DNA of 64,000 nt from JBEKCB01 sp052139675. Its GTDB lineage: Bacteria > Planctomycetota > Brocadiia > CAIUPP01. Shown here piece after piece: positions 50,065-58,047 of the stretch. The translations under genes and the position numbers were made by a program. The notes beneath the pieces were generated by a model. The model worked only from the letters and a program-made list of their open reading frames with translations, had not been told where the DNA came from and did no database searches. The stretch lies in NCBI GenBank assembly GCA_052139675.1, contig JBKQWE010000062.1, positions 1 through 64,000 of the forward strand, read 5' to 3'. The number at the start of each line of letters is the position of its first letter. The stretch's first letter is position 1.

Positions 50065-51468
50065 TCACACGCCCGTCCCCTTCAGCACCGCCGGGATCGT
50101 CTGCAGCGCGATCTTGAAATCCAGCCAGAGCGACCAGTGGTCAATGTAGTCGAGGTCGTACTCCATCCACTTCTCGAAGGTGGCGCGGTTGCGGTCGGTC
50201 ACCTGCCAGATGCAGGTGAGGCCGGGCCGCATGGAGAGCCGCCGGCGCTGCCAGCGCTCGTACTTCTGCACCTCGCTCGGGAGCGGCGGCCGCGGGCCGA
50301 TGAGGCTCATGTCGCCCTTGAGCACGTTCCAAAGCTGCGGCAGTTCGTCGAGGCTGTAGCGCCGGAGGACGCGCCCGAAGGGCGTGATGCGCGGGTCGTG
50401 GCGCATCTTGAAGACGGGGCCGCCCATCTCGTTGGCCGCCGCCAGTTCCGCGCGCCGCTGCTCGGCGTCGGCGACCATGGACCGGAACTTGTACAGGGTG
50501 AACTCGCGCCCGTACAGGCCGCTCCGGCGCTGCTTGAAAAGGACCGGGCCCGGCGAGGTCAGCTTGACGATCGCCGCGAAGACGAGCATCGGGACCCCGA
50601 GCAGGACCAGCAGCGCAATGCTCCCGAGCAGGTCCGCCGCGCGCTTGATGCCCAGCGCGACCGGGTTGTACGGCGCCGTGGTGAAGGTCAGCATGCGGAT
50701 GCCGCTGAACGCCTCGAGGTGCGGCCGGCTCGGCCCCGCGGCGAAGAAGCGCGACGGGATGTGGATGCTGACGCCGACCTCTTCGCAGGCGTGGATCACG
50801 CGCTGGACGGCAGCCAGGTCGCCGCCGGTGTCCGCGATGACCACGTCGTCCACCGCGCGCTCGTCGAGGATTTTCGGAAGATCGGAAATCATGCCGACGC
50901 ATTCCGGGGTCATGGTCTCCGGCGACGGCGCGACGTGGCCGGCGAACTCCAGCCCCCAGCCGGCGCGGCGCACCGTCTCGCCGAATTCCCGCGCGGCTTC
51001 TCCGACGCCGACGACGAGCACGCGCCGCAGCGCGCCCGTGGCCCCGTAGAAGCGCGACGCGGCCTTGAGCGCCGCGACGCGGCCGGCGATGAGCAGCGCG
51101 ATGTTGCCGACCAGGAACGCGCCGACCACGCGGCGGCTGAAGAGAGGCTCTTTGGAGAAGAACGCCGCCGCGCCGATGGAGAGCGCGCCGACGGCCAGCG
51201 GCGCCGCCATCCGCAGGAGGCTGTCGCGCGCCTGCTCGATCGGCGAGAGGTCATAGCAACCGAAGAACCCGAACAGCACCCACCAGAGCGGAACGCTGAT
51301 GATGAGGACCCAGAGATATTGGGAAATCGGGAGGACGGCCTTCAGGCCAAGCCAGCGCTCAGGGAGAAAACCGGCGCCGTAGTAGGTGCCGAAGAAGGCG
51401 GCCACCGTCGCGGCGGCGTCCGCAACGGCGATGGCGGCTTGAAGGGCGCGTGTGCGCTGTCGAAGCAT
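50065..51468 (-). CDS. Polyprenyl glycosylphosphotransferase (WbaP/WcaJ-type sugar transferase)
   Basis: 467 residues from the ATG at 51468. Four to five N-terminal membrane spans (about 10-135), a CoA-binding-like Rossmann domain (RRVLVVGVGEAAREFGETVRR), then a reentrant membrane helix and the catalytic bacterial sugar transferase domain: KRAADLLGS, SPGPVLFKQRRSGLYGREFTLYKFRSM, RRYSLDELPQLWNVLKGDMSLIGPRP, PGLTCIWQVTDRN. It transfers a sugar-1-phosphate from a nucleotide sugar to undecaprenyl phosphate, starting a surface polysaccharide or glycan. Follows the TPR lipoprotein after 22 bases. Confidence 0.93.
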   Translation of the reverse strand: MLRQRTRALQAAIAVADAAATVAAFFGTYYGAGFLPERWLGLKAVLPISQYLWVLIISVPLWWVLFGFFGCYDLSPIEQARDSLLRMAAPLAVGALSIGAAAFFSKEPLFSRRVVGAFLVGNIALLIAGRVAALKAASRFYGATGALRRVLVVGVGEAAREFGETVRRAGWGLEFAGHVAPSPETMTPECVGMISDLPKILDERAVDDVVIADTGGDLAAVQRVIHACEEVGVSIHIPSRFFAAGPSRPHLEAFSGIRMLTFTTAPYNPVALGIKRAADLLGSIALLVLLGVPMLVFAAIVKLTSPGPVLFKQRRSGLYGREFTLYKFRSMVADAEQRRAELAAANEMGGPVFKMRHDPRITPFGRVLRRYSLDELPQLWNVLKGDMSLIGPRPPLPSEVQKYERWQRRRLSMRPGLTCIWQVTDRNRATFEKWMEYDLDYIDHWSLWLDFKIALQTIPAVLKGTGV

Positions 51469-51490
51469 TGCTGGCCTCGCCGGCGGTCGG

Positions 51491-52153
51491 TCAACGCGGG
51501 GTGCCCGGCGTTTCAGACAGTTGATCCAGGAGTTCGCGGGCACGTAGCACCAACACCCGGTCTTTTGATTTTTGCGCAACGTACTGGAGATCGGAGATCG
51601 CGCGATCGTTCCGCTTGAGCGTCATGTTGGCGTAGGCGCGCTCCAGGTACGCGGCATACGCGTTCGGGTCCATTTGCAGGGTCTGCGTGAAGTCCTCGAT
51701 CGCTTTCTTCGTCATGCCGGCCTCGGCGTAGGTCCGGCCGCGCGCCAGGTAGAGCATCGGCGCTTTCGGGGCCAGCCTGATGGCCTGGTTCAGGTCCGCC
51801 AGCGAGCCTTCGGTGTCCTTCAATTGCCGGTGCAGCAGCCCGCGGCCCAGGTAGGCGCTGAAATTGTCCGGCTCGAGCCGGATCGCCAGGTCGAAGTCCT
51901 TCATGGCTTCGTCCGTGTCGTTGAGCTTGGCCTTCACCATCCCTCGGCGCGCCAGGGCGCTTCCGTTCTCGGGGTCCAGCGTCAGCGCCTGGTTGAGTTG
52001 GTTCAGCGCGCCCTGATAGTCACCCTGTTTTTCCTGCTCCGTCGCCTGGGACAGGCATTTCTTGACGGCTTGCTCTCTCGAACTCGACAGGACGCAGCCG
52101 GACGCCAGAAGCAGCGGCAACGCGCACAGGAGAAGGCGGCTCATTTTTCTCAT
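51491..52153 (-). CDS. TPR lipoprotein
   Basis: 220 residues. Lipoprotein signal peptide with lipobox L-A-S-G-C20, then five to six TPR units (for example GDYQGALNQLNQALTLDPENGSALARRG and TEGSLADLNQAIRLAPKAPM). The +2 residue is Val. Likely anchored in the outer or inner membrane as an adaptor for assembly of the glycan whose initiating transferase is encoded 22 bases downstream; that link is inference. The start has AGAGGATC upstream; a second ATG three codons on is possible. Confidence 0.85.
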   Translation of the reverse strand: MRKMSRLLLCALPLLLASGCVLSSSREQAVKKCLSQATEQEKQGDYQGALNQLNQALTLDPENGSALARRGMVKAKLNDTDEAMKDFDLAIRLEPDNFSAYLGRGLLHRQLKDTEGSLADLNQAIRLAPKAPMLYLARGRTYAEAGMTKKAIEDFTQTLQMDPNAYAAYLERAYANMTLKRNDRAISDLQYVAQKSKDRVLVLRARELLDQLSETPGTPR

Positions 52154-52178
52154 CTCATGATCCTCTTTTCGACCAAGT

Positions 52179-52220
52179 GTTTGGTTGCGTAAATTGGCGT
52201 ACCAATTTACGCAACTAAAC
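52179..52220. repeat. Perfect hairpin A in the leader of the TPR lipoprotein mRNA
   Basis: Arms 52184-52197 and 52202-52215 are perfectly complementary (14 bp, loop CGTA), extended by GTTT/AAAC outside one mismatch. It sits between the predicted start site (about 52238) and the ribosome-binding site, so it would form in the transcript. Same core layout as hairpin B. Confidence 0.85.
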
Positions 52221-52244
52221 ACGGCCCAACGGAACCTATAACTC

Positions 52245-52273
52245 ATTATAACGACGCGGCTTATCGCGGTCAT
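52245..52273 (-). promoter_or_regulatory. Promoter of the TPR lipoprotein operon
   Basis: Minus strand ATGACC (52268-52273), 17-base spacer, TATAAT (52245-52250), lying between the two hairpins. Confidence 0.6.
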
Positions 52274-52315
52274 GCTTCCCTGCGGAAATAGGACGCCTAT
52301 TTCCGCAGGGAAGCA
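52273..52315. repeat. Perfect hairpin B after the oxidoreductase gene
   Basis: Arms 52273-52292 and 52296-52315 are perfectly complementary (20 bp, loop ACG). It begins 15 bases after the Gfo/Idh stop codon. Shares TGCGkAAATwGG/CCwATTTmCGCA with hairpin A. Confidence 0.88.
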
Positions 52316-52329
52316 CTGGCCTCCGCCGC

Positions 52330-53394
52330 TCAGGCTTCCGGCGGGAGCGGTAAGGTGACGGTTCGGCCCTGGCGCGACGAACGGTAGAGCGCCATGATGA
52401 TCTCCACGGATTTCCGGCCCTCGCGGCCGTCGCAGACCGGTTGCGAGCCGGTCTCGATGGCGCGGAGAAAGTCCCTGATCTGCTCCCGGTGGTGGACGTA
52501 GCTGATCGCTTTCGGGTCGGCCGCGCCGGCGCCGACCATCCCCTTGCCGAACGCCAGCCGCTGGCGGATATCCTTGTCTTCCGGGCGCTCGTCGGCGAAT
52601 TCCCACTGGATGAACGTCTCGTCCGCCATGACCACCGTGCCCTTGTCGCCGTGGATTTCGATCTTGCGCGACAGGCCCGGATAGATCGAAGTCGTGCACT
52701 CGATCACGCCCATCGCGCCGCTGCGGTACCGGACCGCGGCCACGGCGGTGTCCTCGACCTCGATGCGCTCGTGCGCCAGGCAGCCGGCGAAGGCGAAGAT
52801 GTCCGCGACCGGCCCGAGATACCACTGGATCAGGTCCACGGCGTGGATGCCCTGGTTCATGACCGCGCCGCCGCCGTCGAGCTTCCAGGTGCCGCGCCAC
52901 GCGCCGCTGTCGTAATACGCCTGCGTCCGCCACCACTTGTTGTAGGCGTCGCCGACGGTGATCCGCCCGAACCGGCCCTGGGCGATGGCGGCCTTCAGCG
53001 CGATGGCGCCTTCGGTGAACCGGTAGGGGAAGATCGTGCAGACTTGGACGCGGTTCTCGTCGCAGGCGTGGATGACCGCATCGGCGCGGTCGAGCGTGAT
53101 CTCGATGGGCTTCTCGACGATCACGTGCTTTTTGCCGCGCGCGGCGGCCACGGCCGGCTCCAGGTGCGCGCCGCTGGGCGTGCAGACGCACACGACGTCG
53201 ACGTCCTTGCGGCTCATCAGGTCATTGTAATCCGCCACCGCGTCGCAGCCGTGCTTCTCCGAGAACTTCTTGCGGTTGTTTTCCACGATGTCCGCGCCGG
53301 CGACCAGCCGCGCGTTCGGCAGGTCGGCGATGGCGGCGGCGTGGTACTCGCTGATCATCCCGCAGCCGACGATGGCGAAGCCGTAGGTCTTCAT
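52330..53394 (-). CDS. Gfo/Idh/MocA family oxidoreductase
   Basis: 354 residues. Rossmann domain with AIVGCGMISEYHAAAIADLP and the dinucleotide-site EKP in HVIVEKPIEITLDRAD; the C-terminal alpha/beta domain has GGGAVMNQGIHAVDLIQWYLG with the catalytic D-x-x-x-H-type His in GIHAVDL. These enzymes oxidise or reduce sugars, inositols and related diols with NAD(P). Begins right after the tyrS stop (one base gap), an unusual functional pairing that probably reflects operon packing. Ends at hairpin B. Confidence 0.9.
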   Translation of the reverse strand: MKTYGFAIVGCGMISEYHAAAIADLPNARLVAGADIVENNRKKFSEKHGCDAVADYNDLMSRKDVDVVCVCTPSGAHLEPAVAAARGKKHVIVEKPIEITLDRADAVIHACDENRVQVCTIFPYRFTEGAIALKAAIAQGRFGRITVGDAYNKWWRTQAYYDSGAWRGTWKLDGGGAVMNQGIHAVDLIQWYLGPVADIFAFAGCLAHERIEVEDTAVAAVRYRSGAMGVIECTTSIYPGLSRKIEIHGDKGTVVMADETFIQWEFADERPEDKDIRQRLAFGKGMVGAGAADPKAISYVHHREQIRDFLRAIETGSQPVCDGREGRKSVEIIMALYRSSRQGRTVTLPLPPEA

Positions 53395-53395
53395 G

Positions 53396-54613
53396 TCATT
53401 TCTTCTCCTGCGAGGTCACCCGGGCGAACTTGCGCTTTCCCGCCTTGAGCAGGAACCCGGGATGCGGCGTCACTTCCAGGCCCGAATCCGTGACGACCTG
53501 TCCATCCATGGAGACCGCGCCCTGGGCGATGAGGCGCTTGGCCTCGCTGGTGCTGGCGGCCATTCCGCAATGGACGATCAGCCGCGCGATCCAGACCTTG
53601 CCGCCGGCGAGCAGTTCCGGCGGCACGCGCACTTCCGGAATGTCGGCCGGCGCTTCCTTGTGGCGGACCTCGCGGTCGAACCGGTCCGCCGCCTCGCGCG
53701 CGGCGTCCGCGCCATGATACCGTTCGACGATGGCGCACGCCAGCGCCAGCTTGGCCTGCATCGGGTCGCCGGCCAGCAGGCGTTCCGCCTGCTCCGCCGG
53801 CAGGTCGCTCGCCAGGTCGAAATAGGAGCGCAGCAGCGCGTCCGGAACGGACATCGTCTTTCCGAACATGACGCCGGGCGGCTCGCTGATGCCGATGTAG
53901 TTCCCGTAGCTCTTGCTCATTTTCTGAACGCCGTCCGTCCCGACGAGCAGCGGCAGCGTCATCGCCACCTGCGGCTCCTGGCCGGCGTCCTTCTGGAACT
54001 GGCGGCCGACGAGCAGGTTGAACTTCTGGTCGGTCCCGCCGATCTCGACGTCCGCGCGCACCATCACCGAGTCGTGTCCCTGCATGACGGGGTACATGAA
54101 CTCGTGCAGCGAGATCGGCTCGCCGGCCTTGTAGCGCTTCAGGAAGTCGTCGCGCTCGAGGATGCGCGCCACCGTCACCTTTGCGGCCAGGCGGATGACG
54201 TCCAGGAAAGTCATCTTCGAGAACCAGTCGCCGTTGTAGACGACCTCGGTCCGCGAGCGGTCCAGGATTTTGCCGACCTGGTCGAGGTAGGTCTGCGCGT
54301 GCTTCATCACCGCCTCGTGCGCCAGTTGCGGCCGCGTGGCGTCGCGCCCGCTGGGATCGCCGACCATGGCGGTGTAGTCGCCGATGATCAGGACCACCTG
54401 ATGGCCGAGGTCCTGAAAGTGCTTGAGCTTGTTGAGCGGCACCGCGTGGCCGAGGTGGATGTCCGAGGAAGTGGGGTCAATGCCCAGTTTGATCCGCAGC
54501 GGCCGGTTCTCCCGGCGCGACTTCTCGAGCTTCGAGACCAGGTCCTCGTGCGGAAAGATCTCGGCGACGCCGCGCTCGATTTGTTTCAATTGAACGGCGG
54601 TTTCCGCAAACAT
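53396..54613 (-). CDS. tyrS: Tyrosyl-tRNA synthetase
   Basis: 405 residues. Class I signatures HLGH (in SSDIHLGHAVPLNKL) and KMSKS (VQKMSKSYGNYIG), tyrosine-binding GIDPTSS and GGTDQKFNLL; C-terminal S4-like RNA-binding domain from about 340 (VWIARLIVHCGMAASTSEAKRLIAQGAVSMDG). The HLGH/KMSKS variants and spacing fit the TyrRS form common outside enterobacteria. Charges tRNA-Tyr. Stop and next ATG are one base apart. No T-box is possible here because the upstream gap is only 17 bases. Confidence 0.95.
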   Translation of the reverse strand: MFAETAVQLKQIERGVAEIFPHEDLVSKLEKSRRENRPLRIKLGIDPTSSDIHLGHAVPLNKLKHFQDLGHQVVLIIGDYTAMVGDPSGRDATRPQLAHEAVMKHAQTYLDQVGKILDRSRTEVVYNGDWFSKMTFLDVIRLAAKVTVARILERDDFLKRYKAGEPISLHEFMYPVMQGHDSVMVRADVEIGGTDQKFNLLVGRQFQKDAGQEPQVAMTLPLLVGTDGVQKMSKSYGNYIGISEPPGVMFGKTMSVPDALLRSYFDLASDLPAEQAERLLAGDPMQAKLALACAIVERYHGADAAREAADRFDREVRHKEAPADIPEVRVPPELLAGGKVWIARLIVHCGMAASTSEAKRLIAQGAVSMDGQVVTDSGLEVTPHPGFLLKAGKRKFARVTSQEKK

Positions 54614-54630
54614 GGTGCTCCGCTCCGTTT

Positions 54631-55779
54631 CTAATGTGGCCCGCGCAGCACGGTCACAAGGCCGCGGAACGCGAAGACGGAAAGCAGCGTTATGCCGTTG
54701 AAAGCCATGTGGAGCGCGATGGGCGCCGCCAGCGACCGGGTCCGGTCATAGACGTAGGCCAGCGCGATGCCCAGCACCAGGAGCAAGGGCATGGCGTAGA
54801 GGTCCATGTGCGCCGCGGCGAAAAAGGCCGCGCTGAGGACGATGGCCGACCCGCGCCCGGTCCAGCGCGCGAGCGCCGGTTGAAGGAAGCCGCGGAAGAG
54901 CAACTCTTCCGAGATCGGCGCCGCCACGACCGCGACGACCGCCGCGAGCGCCAGCACCGATCCGGACCGCGTTCTCGCGATCACCTGGATGATCTGCTGC
55001 ACGGGGATCTCCGGGACCCGTCCGCTCCGCGCGGCGCGCTCCTCCAGGAGGACGATCAGTTGAAGGAACGGCTGAACCACCATGAACGCGATCAGGCCGA
55101 GTCCGACGCTTCCGAAGAACTTGCCGCGGATCCCGAGATCGCGCAGATGCCCGCCGCGCTCCGCGACCACGATGTGGATCGTCGCCCCCGCGAGCAGGAG
55201 GGCGATGAAGAGCTCGGCGATCCAGTCGCCGGGGACCGCGAACGGTCTTGCCGGATTCAGCGGAAAGAACAGCCGCGTGTGGAGCAGCTCCGCGCCGGCC
55301 GCCCACAGCGCCGAAACCTTGGCCACGTCCCAGAGTCCCCACGGCGGATCGGGCAAGGCCGGCTGCGCCAAGCTGCGTCCGCGCAGCGCCCAGGAGAATC
55401 CCAGGGCCAGCGCCAGCGCGGCGCCGCCCCAGAGCAGGTACTTGTTCAGCGACTCGACGGTCTCGACGAACGCCACCGCGCGGCGGAACCGGTCTTCCGG
55501 ACGCGCCCGCGCCATGTTCAGGAAGACCTGCGCCTGCGCTTCGAAGTCTTTCTGAAGGAGCGGGTACGGGCCCGCGTTCTCCCGAGGCTGGCCCGTCCGC
55601 CGCTCTGCTTCCTGCGCGCGGAATTCCTGCCACGTCTTCATGCTGCCCATGACGGCGACCAGGAGGACCACCGCGACGTAGAACGCCTGGGCCTTCAGGA
55701 AGTCGCGGACTTTCCGCGCCGGCTTCCCGCCCGCGTTCGCTCCGGTCGAGCCGGCATCATTTATCGCGTCTGTATCCAT
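54631..55779 (-). CDS. CPBP family intramembrane metalloprotease
   Basis: 382 residues from the ATG at 55779. An N-terminal span at about 27-45 and a soluble stretch rich in charged residues (about 45-110) precede seven or so membrane spans. Active-site motifs of the CAAX protease/bacteriocin-processing family: EELLFRGF (E-E-x3-R), FFAAAHMD and HMAFNGI. Possible roles are prenyl-protein-like cleavage or bacteriocin self-immunity; in this context a general envelope protease is more likely. Its start overlaps the YjbQ stop by 19 bases. Confidence 0.85.
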   Translation of the reverse strand: MDTDAINDAGSTGANAGGKPARKVRDFLKAQAFYVAVVLLVAVMGSMKTWQEFRAQEAERRTGQPRENAGPYPLLQKDFEAQAQVFLNMARARPEDRFRRAVAFVETVESLNKYLLWGGAALALALGFSWALRGRSLAQPALPDPPWGLWDVAKVSALWAAGAELLHTRLFFPLNPARPFAVPGDWIAELFIALLLAGATIHIVVAERGGHLRDLGIRGKFFGSVGLGLIAFMVVQPFLQLIVLLEERAARSGRVPEIPVQQIIQVIARTRSGSVLALAAVVAVVAAPISEELLFRGFLQPALARWTGRGSAIVLSAAFFAAAHMDLYAMPLLLVLGIALAYVYDRTRSLAAPIALHMAFNGITLLSVFAFRGLVTVLRGPH

Positions 55780-56162
55780 ACCTGTCTCTGTCGAGGCCCG
55801 TCGAATTCGCAGAAGTAAATGCCCTGCCACGTGCCCAGGCACAGGCGGCCGTCCTCGACCGGCACGCTCACCGACGAGCCGATCAGGCTGGCCTTGACGT
55901 GCGCGGCGGAGTTGCCTTCGCCGTGCGTGTAGCCGTCGTCGAACGGGATGACCTTGTTGAGCTCCGCGAGGATGTCCGCTCGCACCGAGGGATCGGCGTT
56001 CTCGTTGATCATCACCGCCGCCGTGGTGTGCGGCACGAAGACCATGCAGACCGACGCGCCGGGTTTCTCCTGCTCCAGCGCGCGCTGGACCTCGGCGCTG
56101 ATGTCAATCATCTCCGTCCGGGCCCGGCTGCGGATGGACAACTTTTGCACGCCGCTCTCCAC
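55761..56162 (-). CDS. yjbQ: YjbQ family protein (secondary thiamine-phosphate synthase enzyme family)
   Basis: 133 residues from a GTG start with AGG upstream. Family markers: RTEMIDISAEVQRAL, SVCMVFVPHTTAAVMINENADPSVRADIL, YTHGEGNSAAHVKASLIGSSVSVPVEDGRLCLGTWQGIYFCEFDGPR. The HTTAAV, H...N...H and E-D pattern is the conserved metal-like cleft. Some members show weak thiamine-phosphate synthase activity; the physiological role is unsettled. First gene of YjbQ-CPBP-TyrS-Gfo/Idh, driven by the promoter at 56216-56244. Confidence 0.92.
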   Translation of the reverse strand: MESGVQKLSIRSRARTEMIDISAEVQRALEQEKPGASVCMVFVPHTTAAVMINENADPSVRADILAELNKVIPFDDGYTHGEGNSAAHVKASLIGSSVSVPVEDGRLCLGTWQGIYFCEFDGPRQRQVWIQTR

Positions 56163-56215
56163 TGAGCCTGTCCAAGAGTGGAATCTCCGGTCAACACGCA
56201 GGGTTCGGAAAAAAG

Positions 56216-56244
56216 ATCGTAACAGAGGGACATAATGATTGCAA
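56216..56244 (-). promoter_or_regulatory. Sigma70-type promoter of the yjbQ-tyrS operon
   Basis: Minus strand TTGCAA (56239-56244), 17-base spacer, TACGAT (56216-56221), overlapping no gene. Confidence 0.7.
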
Positions 56245-56259
56245 ACGCGGAGGCTTGCC

Positions 56260-57951
56260 TTACGGCTGCGCGGGCGGCTGCGGCGCGGCGGACTCCGGCA
56301 CGGCTTCGCGGACGGCGGGTGCGGCTTCGGACCTGACGCCGACGGCGGGTACCCGGAAGCAGTTCAGCGCCAGGAGCGCAACCGCGGCCGCCGCGATGGT
56401 CCCGTACAGGCGCATGGGAACGGCCGACGGCCCCTGCAGTTTGTCCCGGATATCCTGGAGGGCCTCCTCGTCGCCGACGTGGGAGAGGTAAAGAGACATC
56501 AGCGACGCGACGACCTGTCCGATGAGCGCGATGCCGATCAGTCCGCACAGGAATTGCTTCGCCGCATCGAACAGCCAGGCCGGCAGCACAGAAGAGAGCA
56601 GCAGATTGGCCAGCCACCAGAAGAGATAAATCGCGCCCGCCGCCGCCCAAAAGAGGACCATGGTGGCCACCATGATCGTCAGAAGCTCCCAAGAATGGCG
56701 GAGGCCGAAGAGCAAGCCTCGCGCCAGGGAGGAAAACGCGTTCCGATGCTCCAGCACGGAAATCACCGGCGGCATGAGCAGCAGCTCCAGCGCGAAGAGC
56801 CCGGCGGCGAACGCCAGCGCCACGATGCCGGCTCGCTCGATGAACGACGCCGGCCCCCAGAGCGCCTCGATCGCCGCCGTGCCGGCCCAAGCCAGGCCCA
56901 CCGCGATCGGCGCCACGAGGAGAGAGGTGGCGGTGAACCGCACGAGATGGACGCCCGCGTTGTAGAACATGCGTTCGATGCCCATCGTGCGCTCGAAGAC
57001 GCCGTCCTTCACGCAGGCCGCGAACCCCGCCCAGAGGAAGATGCTGAAAAGCGACGGCAGCGCCAGGCACGCGACGGCCGCGGGCGCGTTCCCCGCCGTC
57101 GCGCTGAGAGCCAGTTGCGCGATGTTGAACATGCACGCGGCGAGCAGCGCATAGAGAATCCAGACCCGATATCCGCGCGGCGCCTGCATGACGGCGGCCC
57201 TGGCCGCCGCGATGCCGGTCTTCGCGTTGAAATACGCGAGAAGCTCGGGCGAGTGGATGCCCTCTTCTTCCAGGTCCTGCGCGTAAGCTTCTTCTTCGGT
57301 CACCTGAGCCGCCACGGGCGGCAGCGGCGTTTTCGCCGCGGGTTTCGCGGGCCGGGCGGCCGGCCGTGGGACGCGCGCGGGCTGCGCGGGAGCCGCCGGC
57401 GGCTCGTCGGCGCCGGCCGGCTCGCTCTTCGGCGGTGTGCGCCCTGTCTCGGCCAGGAAAACAGGCCCTCTCGGATTGATTCTCGTCACGTCCTCGTCGC
57501 TGTCCCGGACAGGCGCCGGCTCGGACGTCTGTACCTGGTCCGCCTCGAGCGGCCACGCCGAAAGCAGGTTTTTCACGAGCGGCTCCGAAACCGGCGGCTG
57601 CTCATTCGCCGCCGGTTGGGGATCGTCGCGCGGCGCCTCCGAAACGCGCTGCACGATGCCGCTCCGGTCATCCAGCATGAAATTCTCTTCGAGGAACGCG
57701 TCATGTTCCTTCGCAAAGGGCACCGAGACTTCGGAGGAGCATTTCGGACAGCGCAGCTTCCGCCCGCCGGTGCGCGAGCGGGCCTTGAGGCGCTGGCCGC
57801 ATGAGCAGACCCAGCGGGTGAGCGACAGGTTTTCTTCGGGGGTCGGGATGCGCAGCATCGCGTTGCAGTCCGGGCACTGCACGTGCTGCCCGGCGTACTT
57901 TTCAGGCAGGGCCATGACCCAGCCGCAGATGCAGATGAGCCGGATGGACAT
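56260..57951 (-). CDS. Zinc-ribbon polytopic membrane protein
   Basis: 563 residues from the ATG at 57951 (GGAGA upstream). Residues 1-75 hold two zinc-ribbon-like units (CICGW...CPDC and CSCGQ...CPKC). They are followed by a long Pro/Ala/Glu linker (about 85-225), probably disordered, then seven or eight membrane spans (about 255-535) and a short Pro-rich tail. No enzyme motif. Zinc-ribbon-linker-membrane architecture is frequent in uncultivated PVC-like lineages and myxobacteria and has no assigned role. It follows murA after 96 bases and may be the last gene of that operon. Confidence 0.65.
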   Translation of the reverse strand: MSIRLICICGWVMALPEKYAGQHVQCPDCNAMLRIPTPEENLSLTRWVCSCGQRLKARSRTGGRKLRCPKCSSEVSVPFAKEHDAFLEENFMLDDRSGIVQRVSEAPRDDPQPAANEQPPVSEPLVKNLLSAWPLEADQVQTSEPAPVRDSDEDVTRINPRGPVFLAETGRTPPKSEPAGADEPPAAPAQPARVPRPAARPAKPAAKTPLPPVAAQVTEEEAYAQDLEEEGIHSPELLAYFNAKTGIAAARAAVMQAPRGYRVWILYALLAACMFNIAQLALSATAGNAPAAVACLALPSLFSIFLWAGFAACVKDGVFERTMGIERMFYNAGVHLVRFTATSLLVAPIAVGLAWAGTAAIEALWGPASFIERAGIVALAFAAGLFALELLLMPPVISVLEHRNAFSSLARGLLFGLRHSWELLTIMVATMVLFWAAAGAIYLFWWLANLLLSSVLPAWLFDAAKQFLCGLIGIALIGQVVASLMSLYLSHVGDEEALQDIRDKLQGPSAVPMRLYGTIAAAAVALLALNCFRVPAVGVRSEAAPAVREAVPESAAPQPPAQP

Positions 57952-58047
57952 GAGCGCAATCTCCGAGAATGCAGCCCCTGACGCGTCCCGACTCGCGGCG
58001 TTGACTATAGGCGCCGATCCGCGCGGTGTCAAGCCGCGCGCCGGAAC

